A DNA stretch of 64,000 nucleotides. It comes from Telopea speciosissima. Its lineage: Eukaryota; Streptophyta; Magnoliopsida; Proteales; Proteaceae. Under the pieces are notes generated by a model. It made no database searches and had not been told where the DNA came from. It was given only the letters and a program-made list of their open reading frames with translations. Below are positions 33,561-45,446 of the stretch, in pieces; positions within the stretch are counted from its first letter, which is position 1; each line of letters opens with the position of its first letter. The DNA is taken from the NCBI RefSeq assembly GCF_018873765.1, contig NC_057919.1, positions 64,474,984 to 64,538,983 of the forward strand, in the 5' to 3' direction. The position numbers and the translations under genes are program-made.

Positions 33561-34933
33561 TGCTCCAAGTATCAACATCTGAGGAGTTAAAATCGCAAAA
33601 CATCAAAGCACCAAAAACTTACGAACCCGAGTGAGTCTGTTCTAGTATTACTTCTATATAGATCGGCTCCCCAGTAGAGAAAGACATGACAGTACCCACA
33701 AAAAAGAGAGAAGAGTATATGTTTCATTTTGAATGTAGGCCCTTAGTCTTGTTGGAATACCAAACTAGTTAATATCCAAACAACCTAGACTTAGACTACC
33801 TACCCTTGGCTTAACACCAGACTCGTTCCTTTATGAAGGAGTAACCCTAGTCCATTGTTCGCCCAACCCAATGATGGAATGCTGTATTTTTTGAAGAAAG
33901 AAAGACAATGTTTTGAAATAAATCAGTTAGGTTTGTGTGTGGACCCAAGCAAAAGTAAAGGGCTTTGCTTATAAGCCCCAAGGGTTGGTGTTCGAACCCT
34001 TGACTCGAAACGATGTGTGGAGGATATGACCTCCGGGCTAATGGACTGACATTGTACCCATCCACAAACTCGATTTACAGACCTAAGGGCCACTTTAATG
34101 TAAGCCAAATGACCTATTGTTGAAAATCAAGAAATGATTCAACTTTAAGATCCATGGCTAAGAAAGAAAAAGGAGAGAAAAAGGAAAATCTTTTGTTTTT
34201 ATTGAAAAATACATTTTGAAGGAGAAAGAAGCCATTAAAGAATTTTCATTGAAAATAGACTGCCCAAATCTAGACTAGATTGACCCCACAAATGAAGAGG
34301 AAATTGGTAAAACAACACAAATAAAAAAAAATCAGAAAGATATTTTGCTTTAAACCCGAAAATCAATGGTGAAACCACATGAATACATCAAGGTACAACA
34401 ATGGGGTTGTTGTGACATGAATAACTAATATAGCAATAAAACTTCATGGATGTGAATCTTTACACACCAACATGGTTGCATGGATTCGATTATATCTCAT
34501 CTTCGTATCAGCAGTATTCTCAAAATAAGTGGGACCTAAGATCTTTACCTGCAATAAAATCCAATTCTGAACCTGATTAAAATCAAGAAGAGAATGGCTA
34601 AAACAATTGTCTATTTGCCAAACCGAGAGGAAGGACCTTCCATATATATCCAAAATAGGTTTTAATTACATCCAAAGTAAGTTCAAGGGGTGTACCACCA
34701 CCCAATCTCCTTCCATATACTAAGGTTAAACTGAAAAAAAATATACCAAGATAACTATTCCACTATAAGAAATGTATTTAGAATTACTTCCATATCAAGA
34801 TTCCCAGTTCAAAACACTTTAGACCTACAAAAGATGCTAAATTTAAGTATTCAAAAATTTCCCCAAAATGGGAGCCATTGGTACTCCAGTGGTCCTTCTT
34901 TTCCAAGTTACCAAGCCATCCTGCAAATCAAAT

Positions 34934-35654
34934 TCAATCGAGATATATTATTAACCAAAATAACATACAATCATTTCTGCAAACATCAATCTTGTTATAA
35001 TTAAGCCCCAAATCCTTGACAATTTTTTTTGTTTCGTATATATTCTTTGGCAACGTATTTGGCTCAGGAAGTGCCTCTTGCAACAAGTCTAAAAGCATTG
35101 ATAATGCTTTGTCGGTCATTTTACAGAGACACTTTATATGATAAAGACGAAGAATGAAGGACAATCTAGTAAATTTCACACACCCTGGATACAACTCCTT
35201 TCCTGCGTCTTCAATCAATCGCTCAAATTTATCTGCCTCTATACTTGCCCCGTCGGTACGATCATTTATATCATAATCTTCAACTTCTTCATTTGTATTT
35301 CTTCCCCGCAGCTCAGCTAATATGGTGTGTGTAACATCATTTGTTTCACTTTCACCTTGTACTATAGAGTTAACACAGTGACGTGATTGTGATGATGTAC
35401 CTACCTTCCCCATGGGAAATCCATTTTGTATAATTCCATAAAATTCCATCACAAATCAAATGTTCTAACACTTCATTTTTATTCATCCACAGTTGATTTA
35501 CACACTTTACACATGGGCATAAGATCTGATCCCCTATGGATGCATTAGAAAATGCATATTCTATGAATTTATCGACCTCAACTCTATATTGTGAAGACAA
35601 CCTAAAAGATGCATCCCTTGAACTTCCAATCCAACTCCTAGACATTGTTTCCAC
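34934..35654 (-). pseudogene. TNP2-type CACTA transposase, N-terminal part only
   Basis: The minus-strand start near 35645 (MSRSWIGSSR) leads into the transposase-associated domain (FIEYAFSNAS, CPCVKC, EVLEHLICDGI, TKWISHGE). The frame shifts by one just after HGE (near 35405) and continues to the start of the TNP2 region: LIEDAGKELYPGCVKFTRLS, then PNTLPKNIYETKKIVKDLGL and NDCMLFW. It stops there; the catalytic part that normally follows over several hundred residues is absent. In an intact element TNP2 cuts at the CACTA ends with the help of the subterminal-binding protein. Confidence 0.85.
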
Positions 35655-38600
35655 GTGTAACTGCTAAATAGAAAAAATCCTTAATATTAAATGTCATTTT
35701 GCATATCTCCATGTCATGCACTAACATGAAGAAATAATATGGTCAAGACATACAAAGGACACTAAATATTTGAGGAGCTAGCAATACAGATCTGTATGAG
35801 AAAGCTAGAAAAGGAGTATTTGAATGAAGAAAGGAAGATTGAAAGAAAGAAAACAATACAGTTACAAGCTGAGACCATTCTAGTAATTAAATGGTCCCAC
35901 TTCTATCTTGGGCTCTCAACCATAACGGTTACTAGCAATAGTAAGGCTGAGAAGGGCACCATGAAAAGTGTGTTAAACTGAAAATTATAGAGTTCTCATA
36001 ACTTTGAAGTGACAGCCTTGTTAAAGGAAAGAGGCCATGTGTTTGGTTTTTGGACTGTTTATCAGTCTAGAAATATTGTTCCCACATGAACCCAGGGTTG
36101 TTAAATAGCCCAGTTTTAGGCATGCCCTGTCTCGATGTACTACCCTACTAATCCCAACCAAACCCTCCTAAACCAAATCAGGACAACCGCCTACTAAAAG
36201 CCTGAAACCTTTCCAAGCAGGGTTTTGAAAATCATAATTGAATCGGTCTCCACACTGGAATTCTAGGATTCAGGTTGAATTCGACGGATTCAACTCAGCT
36301 GAGACCAGTAGCAAAATACATTAACATCTAAGACAAGAGTAAAAATAAGTTGAAAAAAAACTCGAACTTCATCTTAGCCTCTCTGGTACATATCAATCCT
36401 TAAGCTATATACATCCACAATCCCACTTGCTCCACACCTCAAATGCAACTTACATCATCAACACAATATCAAAATCAACCTCCATAAAAAAGATATGGGA
36501 GAGAATGAGGCGCCAGCGTAGGAGCCAGTGGGAGCGCACCAAGACATCCAACATGGTGGTGGGGTGGTCATTTTGCCATCCCTGTGTCTGGGTGAGGGGC
36601 ACACAACCAGACATTTCTTTATACCTATTTTCCAAAAAAATATATATTATCATAATCAACCCAGCGCTCTCTCTTTTTCTTTATGGAACCATAAAAAAGC
36701 GTATTTCTAGTTTGGTAAATCAACCAGAAATGAAAACTCAATATCAAAACCATATCCTGCAGATTGTCATGTTTGATTAGGAGAGAATTAACTTTCATTG
36801 ATTTATTTCCTACTAGGATGAAACATGCTTGAGATTTAAATTTTCAGTTGTGGTGGTGGAGATGAGATCTCAAACAATGAGATAGCTTTGATAGATTTTA
36901 CCTTTTCCATATGCCTTACCTACCCATGGAACTTATATTAAGTCAAACATGAGTTGTCTTTTAGCATTTTAGAAATTCTAGACGGAGATGGATCACCTTG
37001 GCCTTGAATTCTATACAAGCCTTCTGATTATTTAATAAAGATTTGATATTTGACTACACTTCCATTGAACTACTAGTTTCTTTTGCACCCTTTGGCTTTG
37101 ACAGGTTCATAAAAATAACTTTAACCTCTAGAGGGGTGGTGGGGAGCTTAAGCTGGTTTAAGGAAGCTCCCTTGACCTCAGGAAGATAATTGAGGGAGAG
37201 GGTTAATTTTCTCTTAGTTTGAAGTCCTAGCTAATGGTGGAACTTTATCTTGGAATGCCTAGATCAATTTCATGTACATTTCTCTATATTTTTTTGCATT
37301 GCACAATCGTTGTGGACATTTCACTGTGATGAATTATGTCTTTAGAATTCGTATTGTTGAGGGAAAAAAATTTGACTCCATTTTGAAAGCTTGATCAATT
37401 GTGGTCAGTTTGGTTATGTATAAGTTTATACAAGCAGTAACCTGAATGTGATTCTAGTGGTTAGTGCGCTAAATTTTCTCGAATTTTCTGCAGAGTTCAT
37501 GGCCTATGCATCCCACTATGTCCTCTATCCTCAACTATCTAAGAAAATAATGAAAACCATATTTCTCTACTTTACCTATTCAACAAGGGCACTTCAGAGA
37601 ACCTTGAAAACATTGCTTTATTCTTGAATGGATCAGGGTGCCAAAAGAATAATCCAATTAGGTAGAAGGAAAATTGGAACATGCTTTAAAAAGTATGCTG
37701 CAAAAAAGGCTAGTGTCTTTAACAGAAGAATGGAAAAAAACAAAGCTACAGAAAATTTATTGAATCCATCTTAAAAAGAGCAATCATGGATACATCCAAT
37801 TCACATCCATTTTAATCAAGAATGGAAAAAAACAAAGCTACAGAAAATTTATTGAATCCATCTTAAAAAGAGCAATCATGGATACATCCAATTCACATCC
37901 ATTTTAATCAAGAATGGAAAAAAACAAAGCTACAGAAATTTTCTTTAATACATCTAAAAAGAGCAATCATAGATGCATGCTCCTATCAATTAAAGCGTAC
38001 ATCAGGAGAGAAAGAATGAAGCATGCTCCTATCAATTGACTGAAGGAATTGAAGCTTAATGCCATAATCTTTACTCTTTAGGACTGAAGATCCAGAGAGA
38101 GAAAGAGATGGCATCAATGATGTAATCCTTGATTCAGGTTTAAATATAATTTATCTTTTTTTAAATCTCTACATCTATGCTTCCGTTGACATAACCCCTT
38201 AAGCTTTTTTCACATCTGAAACACGAGACAGAGAGAGAGAGAGAGAACCTGTGATATGATGATTTCAACTTGTGGTCTCTTGGATGGATGAATGCAAGTA
38301 CTCCCTTGGCCAATGAATCTCCTCAATAGCAAGTGGAAGGTCCCCAGCAGCCCGCAGCACCAAAGAACGGAAGAATGAGAACCTAAAATCTAAAACTTGC
38401 CGTCAACCTTAGAGAGAGAGAAATATTGAGAGAAATATTGAATGGGGAGAGAACCCAACCTAATACCTTCTGATTTTTTCAATTCTCTCGTACCGCAAAG
38501 GGTTGGGAGAGGGTTATAGAGAAGGGGTTTGAGCAGGGATTAGAATATATCCTGCGTCGTGTGGGTCATTCAGAGGAGGAGGCCAACTGTAGAGAGTAAC

Positions 38601-38790
38601 TGGTTAGGGTTGTTGGGGTTGAACAAAGAAGGGTTTCCGAGAGGGAGAGCGAGAGAAGAAATGTCGATTGAGATTTGGAGAGAGAGAGAGTTTGATTTCG
38701 CGCAGCAATATACAAGGCGGGAAAAAAAAGGTGAAAAATTAGCCGGGAAAAAATTAGAATATGCTACAAAAAATAATCTTCCGTTGCACT
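35655..38790. other. CACTA interior without recognised genes
   Basis: It contains several short frames (for example 36427-36780), none with recognisable features, and the 92-bp tandem repeat listed separately. A piece at 38500-38760 is purine-rich. Confidence 0.5.
37727..37975. repeat. 92-bp tandem repeat, 2.7 copies
   Basis: Units begin AGAATGGAAAAAAACAAAGC at 37727, 37819 and 37911. The first two are almost identical and the third is partial, then diverges. A shorter duplication, GCATGCTCCTATCAATT, follows near 37977 and 38022. Confidence 0.85.
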
Positions 38791-38794
38791 AAAT

Positions 38795-39180
38795 TACAAA
38801 CGGCGACGGTTAATACCAAACCGTTGTCATAAAAGCTAAATAGCAACGGTTAGAATTTTAACCGTTGCTATAAAAAACATACAGCTTTCCAAAATTAATG
38901 ATATTAGATGACGGTTTATATTATACCGTTGCCCAATATAATATTATACAACGGTTAGAATTTTAATCGTAGTTAAAAATATTTATGGCAACGGTAATTC
39001 TATTACCATTGTGATAAATAATATTTTGCAACGCTCTTATATTTCCTATCGCCATAAATAGGACTTGGCAACATTATTTTGCATGCTGTCGGTATAAATT
39101 TTCTAGGGCGACGGATAATATAATACCATCGCTCTAAATTATATTTGGCTACGGTTATACTTTTTAACCGTCGCCACAAA
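38795..39180. repeat. CACTA subterminal repeats, right
   Basis: Hairpin units of the same GCGACGGTT / AACCGTTGC type as the left cluster, in similar density, next to the right terminus. Confidence 0.8.
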
Positions 39181-39197
39181 TGCTTTTTGTTGTAGTG

Positions 39198-39740
39198 GGT
39201 GAATCCATCTAAAAAATTTTCACCAAAAATGAAGGTAAAACCATCCGATCGAAGCCTACAAACCACGTGTGTACCAATACCAATTACTTAAACCATGGTG
39301 TGTACAGTTGAAAATATTTCCTTACACTACAACGTTTGATTTGCAACTCTCTTTCTCTCTCTCCCTCAATTTTATCCTTCCTCCTTTCATATGATAGGAC
39401 AGTTATACTCGAGTGGGGTTGAAGAGTTCATAGTAAGGACCAGAATCGGTTGCCCCAATTCTGATCCAATTCCATTTCAGGTCGGTCAAAATCGGTGGAT
39501 CGATCAAAATCAGTAAATGAAGCCCTAAATTTGGCCATGAAGCATCCTAGAACCGGCTTTTGTACCATTCCAGATTTATTGTAATTGGCATCAGCCATGA
39601 CAATTTCAATTCAAATTGGCCGACCCAATCCCGATTCCTCAAACCCTCATCCAAGTGATAAAAAATTACGAATTTACAATAAACACAAAAGATAACTAGG
39701 AGCAATTGAATAATAATAACTAACTTAACTGTCAAATATT
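39198..39740 (+). repeat. Body repeat, copy delta (right part)
   Basis: Continuation of the repeat interrupted at 29937. It resumes at GAATCCATCTAAAAAATTTT, matching copy beta from about 21391 (AAATCTATCTAAATC). Confidence 0.75.
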
Positions 39741-40109
39741 ACAATTTAAATCGGCTTTGATACCATATTTTGTGCCTCCAACCCTCCTTTTGGTGGAATT
39801 TACAATAAACACCTTTGCATTTTTAATTTAACTGAAATGCGGTGAAATCTTCTAGTTCTTCCTTTCTTACCCAAAACCAATTGTTCTAGCCATTTCTTGA
39901 TGCAAGTTGCCTCCCCATGTGCTCTCCATAACCATTCATAGAGGGTTCTAAGTGCTCCAGAACAGATGGCGGTTCGATCTTGATCTTGACAGTTAAAGTA
40001 GTATTAAATGATAGAGAACACCAAGGATGTAAACTCCAAATCACATTAATATGCATTTACAAGTTATATTTACTAAACTAAGCAATATAAGAATTAAGTT
40101 GCTAAATTA

Positions 40110-40395
40110 TTGCAGATTTTCCATTTAATAAGTGTGTCATGGAAAGACAAATGGTTGTATTCTAGTAATCTTTTGGTAGGGTTAATTTGGTCCATAGAGA
40201 AACTATCTTCTTCGATCTGCTTTTTTGATTGGAGCCTTCTTTGAGAGCTTAGGGTTTTCTTGGAATGTATAAATAAGAATAAAGATATCAAGATCTTCTC
40301 TCACCCTCATTTTTTTCAACCCTTGCAAAAATTTCTTTCGTCATCCAAAATTTCCTCCCTCATCCCTAGTATGTTTCTTACCCAAGTTCTTAAAA
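40110..40395 (+). repeat. RPS21-promoter-like repeat with leader exon
   Basis: Same composition as 22110-22385: TTTTCCATTTAATAAGTG, an intact telo-box TTAGGGTTT (40249-40257), CTTGGAATG, TTCTCACCCTC and CATCCCTAGTATGTTT in the place of the exon 1 end and donor. A body repeat follows, not RPS21 coding sequence. Confidence 0.6.
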
Positions 40396-40559
40396 AATGT
40401 TGGTTGCCTCCAATGTTTCATATACCCTGTGATAGATTTGGAATTAGGCCCCAACTTCTAAACTTTAGAGCGAAAATAAACTAAAAGCTATTAAAAAGTT
40501 ATAAAATTGGATAAAATTTGGGTTGAAGTGTTAGTACTAGCACCCTATCAGCTAGAGAA

Positions 40560-40976
40560 TAACAATGGTGTATGGAAACCAACCTGCTTCTTCTTTGTCT
40601 CTCTCCCCCTCTTTCTACCCTTGGACTGAGACCATACGAAGCACACAAGAATGCGTGAAAAGTAGTTTGGTGTAAAACACCAAACATGTTTTAGAACATT
40701 GAGGTGGTGTGAGTCTAGTTTTAGTTGTACAAGTTAAGAATCATCCAAGTGAGTAATCTTTCAAAATAACCCAACAATAAATGCTTGCATTTCTAAATTG
40801 CTTATATAGTCATATGTCAAATTTCTCTCTCAAATTTTCCTGTGTGCCAGTTGGCTGCTGTGACAGCGGTTTCGGTCCTGTTGCCGGGGGATTAGTCGGG
40901 CTAATGTATGCGGATACCCCTCGTTATAAATAAATAATAATAACTAACTTAACTGACAAATATTATATCTCAAATT
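40560..40976 (+). repeat. Body repeat, copy epsilon (internally deleted)
   Basis: Similar to copy gamma up to about 40830. About 1 kb of the repeat is missing there, and a roughly 90-bp piece (near 40840-40935, ending CCCCTCGTTATAAATAAATA) stands in its place. That piece looks like the 3' end of a LINE-type element, but this is a guess. Confidence 0.5.
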
Positions 40977-41618
40977 TAAGGATGTCAACGGATATTCCAA
41001 AATCCTTATTCAATCCACGTTCGTGTCCGTTTAGGAGAATCCAAAAGATCGATTATTATCCGATTCGTTTAGCAATCTGACGTTAATAAAATGGTTGAAA
41101 TATATCCTTGGGTCTGTCTATCCGATTAAGTTACATATTGGATTTTGTTTTCTTATTTTTATAAATTTATAAGGTAAGATAATGTAATTCTTTTTCTAGA
41201 TTTTCTATTGGTTTATATTTATTATTTTATGCACTGTGATACATAGAATCATATTTTTTTGGTAAAGTGATACATATTCACATATCTATTAAAATATATA
41301 CACAATCAAATCAAAAGTAAAAAACGTAAGAAAATCAAAGACTAAGAAGACTAGAAGAAAGGGTAGTTGCTGAACTCTCAAGTCTCAACCCTAACCTTCA
41401 TCAAAAAAACAGTAAAGATGTCAACGGATAGTCGAAAATTTATATTCAATTTGCGTTCATATCCATTTAGAAGAATCTGTATTCAAAAAATCATTATTCG
41501 GAAACTATCCGAAACCGTCCAAAAACTAATAGGATATTTTCCGAATCCATCTGAATATAATTGGATACGAATATGATAATGCCACTATCCGACCGAATTC
41601 GATCCGTTTACATCCTTA
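40977..41618. mobile_element. hAT-like element, 642 bp
   Basis: The left end TAAGGATGTCAACGGAT is mirrored at the right end, whose complement is TAAGGATGTAAACGGAT. The flanks CTCAAATT (40969-40976) and CTCACATT (41619-41626) form an 8-bp duplication with one mismatch. The matching place in copy gamma near 23814 has no insertion. A second internal copy of the left end begins near 41413. Confidence 0.7.
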
Positions 41619-42307
41619 CTCACATTTAGGGCATTAGGACTATATAATTCCTAACGTGAAAACGAACATTATCACAAAATTTCCTCGTTGTATTCAATGT
41701 CCATAAACATCCATCACATAGTTAGTAAATTCGGATTTGGGAATTATTTGAACAGAGAATTATTCGGAATAGTTAATTTTGTTAATTTAAGAATTTAATT
41801 AAAAAAGTGGACAAAATAAAATTTGGATTTGAATTCAGATAGGAGAATTATTCATTAAAAAAATAATTAGACAAAAACTTCGGACGCTTTTTTAATATTT
41901 GTAGTACATGTTTAATATTATCAACCAATTATCAAATTGGGATAATATTTGTTTCATTAATCAAAAAGCATAACAAAGATTAAAAATCATAACCAATAGG
42001 ATCTCCCTGTGTGGATCTCAAGTTAAACTTTGAGATGACATGTAGTTCTTGACTATGTAATTTTTTTTTGATAAACCTTCACTCTATGATTGTGATTAAA
42101 ATATTAGGTCGCTTTTTTTACTTAAAATATTATGAGAGTTGTTCTAGTGCAAAAAGTAACTCATACAACACGTTTTGGGATTTTCAAAGGCTGCCCTTTC
42201 CTAGTTCCTGCTTTAAGCAAAGAACTTAGGGCGGGAAGACAAGCTCATCAATAATTCAAGTTGAGACCTTTGAAATTGATCATGGATATTTTATTGAGTC
42301 ACGTGTG
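41619..42307. repeat. Array tail segment, copy 2
   Basis: It matches 23816-24360 in order, with a local expansion near 41745-41880. It ends where the solo LTR begins. Confidence 0.65.
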
Positions 42308-43829
42308 TGTAGACACCCCAATTTTGCTCATAAAAGGTTTCCAAAGTCTTGGAGTAACAAGGGGCATTTTGATCATTCATCAAATCACTCTTTGAGCTTG
42401 ATCAGGATTCCTAACCAAAATCCCGGATCAAACCGGCTCAGTCCTACATAATTCCTTTATTCATATATCAAATCAACCCATTGACCCATGAAAATAAAAA
42501 AATAAAAAAAAGTAAAAGAGGGGTGGGGTTCACCAACCCAAACCCAAGAATCCAGGTATAAGTACTGCGGTCCTTGGGACAAAGGTTCCTCTGCCTTATG
42601 GCGACAAAGATTGACTTCGATGAATAACGGCGTATCGTTCCGACATATCATCATGGGGATTGGGATCATACTTCATAAAGAAATGGAGTTGTCACCTAGG
42701 ATTAGGGCCTAGGACCCAATGGGTGTAGCCCCATCCGGTATTAGCAGAAAGGGCTACATGATTTCATATGGTCTGGTAAGAGATTCAGGGTAAGTAGTCA
42801 GGTTAGTAGAGTGGGAAGGTATTAGACACCCATCTCGCCTGGACAAACCGGTCTTTCTACTAGATGCTTGTTTTTGAATATTCTCCCTTAATAATATATC
42901 CTATACTAACATGCAAGGCTAAGTTATGATGCACTAATCATGACAAAGAAAGAAAAATCATTTACTATATACACTAAAGCGAGTTACTTTAATTATCTAC
43001 ATTATGTCCAAAATAATAAGAAGGAAAGAGACAGATACCTGTCAAGAAATACAAGAAATAAATGAAAATGCACCAAGTACGAAATATGTGATGTCCCACG
43101 GCTCAGGTGGAGATGGACGATCGGCTTGCCTCTTTCTTATCGGATAGAGTAAGGACTATATGAGATGGGTTTCGTTACTCAGACTTCGGGCAGAGCAACG
43201 ACTATATAAGGGATTCTTGTTATCTGTATACAGATAGAATAACGGCTATAAAAGGAGATTTTTGTTATCTGTATGCGAACGGAATAACATCTTGATTAGG
43301 AGGTGAACGTTCTTTACTCAAGCGAGTAATTCATAGATCTACCCATACTCAGGAACCTCACTTTAACGAACACTCTCAAGAGAGAAAACCAGGGCTGAAA
43401 GGGGGTGGATCTCACACTAGAAGGGTCTCCCTACCCTGAAATTCCATTGAATGAGGGGAGGGGGACCCTTCTATTTATAGGGGGTATCCCCCACACCCTG
43501 TCCTGGATAGGTCCTCCACGGCGCAGCGGAGGACAACCACGGCGCCGTGGATGACGTTAGCCTGCTGACGTCGAAAACCTCCACGGCGGCGTGGTTCCGT
43601 ACACCATTGCTGTGGGGGACCTCCACAAGGCCGTGGGACACTGTCCACGGCGCCATGGACAGTGTGGTCCCCCTCACTTCACTTTTTTGGGCCCAAATGG
43701 GCCATTTTTGGGGTTCAGGGTGATTTGGCTTAGATATAGGGACATGAATTTTTCTTGAGAGAGATACCGATGTCTGTCCATGTCCTGTTGTCATCATCGC
43801 CGATGGGGTGACAAAATTCAGTGTCTACA
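42308..43829. mobile_element. Solo LTR, ~1.5 kb, gypsy-like
   Basis: It starts TGTAGACACCCCAATTTTG and ends GTGTCTACA, a 9-bp inverted terminus (TGTAGACAC/GTGTCTACA) typical of long plant Ty3/gypsy LTRs. A TATA-like CTATTTATAG lies near 43469. Imperfect 50-bp tandem units (GGACTATATGAGA-like) lie near 43140-43280, and GC-rich CACGGCGCCGTGG palindromes near 43510-43670. The 5' flank aligns with copy gamma up to GTGTG. No target duplication is visible, so the right flank may have been altered by a later deletion. Confidence 0.7.
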
Positions 43830-43979
43830 CCAGACAATATAAATCAACCCATTTGGTTTAATTCATTGAACCAACCCAAATCAACAAAATAAAGAGACAA
43901 AGGAATTAGGGGGCAAAAAAGAAAATGAGAAAAGAAAGAAAAGGAGAAAAAAACTTTAGGATTTTGATAAAAAAGAATA

Positions 43980-44381
43980 TGTTACGTGCATGTATGGGTA
44001 GTTATTAAGAGTTTTAAGGGTAGTTATTAAGAGTTGTTTATTAGGAATGGGGTGTGAGTTGGGTGTAGTTAGTATGACATGTAGTAGGAAGTTAGTAAAA
44101 TTGTTTAGTTTTTCTTTATTATGTGTTAGTGGAAGTGATGGGTTGCTTTAGTTTTCCTTATTATGTGGAAGGGATCAAGGGATGGGTTTGTTAGTTATGT
44201 TATCTCTTATTTAAATTACCGTAATAGAATGAAGAGGGGAGAAGTTTTATTCCTAATTAATCTCTTAAGAGATAGAGGCCGGCTCCCTCCAAATTAGCCA
44301 AAATCGATTCATATTTCCTCTCTTTCATATTCTTATCTTCTTTTCAAGATAGCAAAGCAAGGGAAGACGGTGCACGTACCA
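43980..44381 (+). repeat. LTR, plus orientation
   Basis: 402 bp, from TGTTACGTGCATG to GTGCACGTACCA. It is followed after two bases by the primer-binding site. Confidence 0.85.
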
Positions 44382-44384
44382 GCT

Positions 44385-44396
44385 TGGTACCAGAGC
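44385..44396 (+). other. Primer-binding site
   Basis: TGGTACCAGAGC, one base different from the plant tRNA-Met type site TGGTATCAGAGC, directly after the plus-orientation LTR. Confidence 0.75.
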
Positions 44397-44402
44397 CGGA
44401 AT

Positions 44403-44830
44403 ATGGACGAATGGGTGGAGCGATTAGAGGAAGAAGTAAGTTCTCTCAAGGAGGGACAGCAACAAATTCTTCAAGAGGGTTTTGTCTCGACTCAATGAGC
44501 TCTTTGAAAAATTCAGCCCCTCTCAACCTCATTCACAATACGAGGTGGGGGAGAATTCAAAAACTACCGACCCACCACCACAGACGCAACCATTCAGTCA
44601 TCCAACAGCAACACGCTTCTCCAACTCCCAACCAACGTTTACTCCAAAATTGGTCAAATTGGACTTCCCACTTTACAATGGGGACGAAGACACGACCAGT
44701 TGGACTTATTGAGCTGAGCAGTTTTTTGAGTTTCATCAGACACCACCAGAGGAGAGGGTGGCATTAGCCTCATTTCATTTGGAAGGGGACACACAGTTAT
44801 GGTTTCAAATCTTCAAATAAGACCAGGAAA
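44403..44830 (+). pseudogene. Ty3/gypsy gag fragment
   Basis: The ATG at 44403 opens MDEWVERLEEEVSSLKEGQQ, a coiled-coil start common in gypsy gag. The frame meets a stop near 44495 but homology goes on in another frame: KLVKLDFPLYNGDEDTTSW, a stop, then AEQFFEFHQTPPEERVALAS and LEGDTQLWF. That is the conserved start of the retrotransposon gag domain. It breaks off at the right LTR, and no zinc knuckle or pol is present. Confidence 0.8.
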
Positions 44831-45241
44831 TACGTGCACGGTCTTCCCTTGCTTTGCTATCTTGAAAAGAAGATAAGAATATGAAAGAGAGGAAATATGA
44901 ATCGGTTTTGGCTAATTTGGAGGGAGCCGGCCTCTATCTCTTAAGAGATTAATTAGGATTAAAACTTCTCTCCTCTTCATTCTATTATGGTAATTTAAAT
45001 AAAGATAACATAACTAACAAACCCATCCCTTGATCCCTTCCACATAATAAGGAAAACTAAACCAACCCATCACTTCCACTAACACATAATAAGGAAAAAC
45101 TAAACGATTTTACTAACTTCTTACTACACGTCATACTAACTACACCCAACTCACACCCCACTCCTAATAAACAACTCTTAATTAAAACTCTTAATAACTA
45201 CCCTTAAAACTCTTAATAACTACCCATATATGCACGTAACA
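44831..45241 (-). repeat. LTR, minus orientation
   Basis: Reverse complement of the left LTR with a few percent of visible differences. Its U3 start is at 45241 and its U5 end at 44831 lacks the terminal CCA. Confidence 0.85.
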
Positions 45242-45446
45242 GAATATAAAAAAAATCTTCTGAAAATGGGGAGATATTTTCATTTTGGGGGACAAAAAAG
45301 GGAAAACAAAATTTGCATTTTTGGGAAGGGATATAAAAAGCGGAATCGTTTTGGAAAAGAGATCTGTAGAGAAACGAAGAGAAAAAAAGGAGAGAAAGAG
45401 AAATGAGAGGCGAGATTTCAGGATTGAGGGTTTCGATCAACTTCTT

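Larger units (their letters stand above)
29938..39197. mobile_element. CACTA (En/Spm) element, 9.26 kb
   Basis: The left end is CACTACAAGAAAA and the right end, read inward, CACTACAACAAAAA. The flanking triplets are GGT on both sides (29935-29937 and 39198-39200), the 3-bp duplication of CACTA elements. The related copy beta near 21388 shows the site without insertion. Subterminal zones carry many short inverted units. The interior holds a truncated TNP2-type gene (minus), two exons of a host kinase (minus), an unidentified exon pair (minus) and simple repeats. The transposase is not intact, so any movement would need help from another copy. Confidence 0.9.
43980..45241. mobile_element. Retroelement with two facing (inverted) LTRs
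   Basis: Left LTR 43980-44381 in plus orientation and right LTR 44831-45241 in minus orientation, so both outer ends are the U3 start (TGTTACGTGCAT). The flanks GAATA (43975-43979) and GAATA (45242-45246) form a perfect 5-bp duplication, showing a single insertion of the whole structure. Between the LTRs lie a primer-binding site and about 430 bp of gypsy gag. The right LTR lacks its last three bases where it joins gag. Confidence 0.85.

Noticed and set aside
37440-37520. tRNA-like word TCTAGTGGTTAGTGCGCTAA
   Set aside because: No matching acceptor stem, anticodon arm or T-loop could be formed around it.
37727-37975. CRISPR-like array
   Set aside because: The 92-bp units are contiguous without unique spacers, and the genome is clearly eukaryotic.
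43471-43797. Open frame of 108 codons, minus strand
   Set aside because: It lies inside the gypsy-like solo LTR and its composition comes from the CACGGCGCC palindromes; there is no domain.
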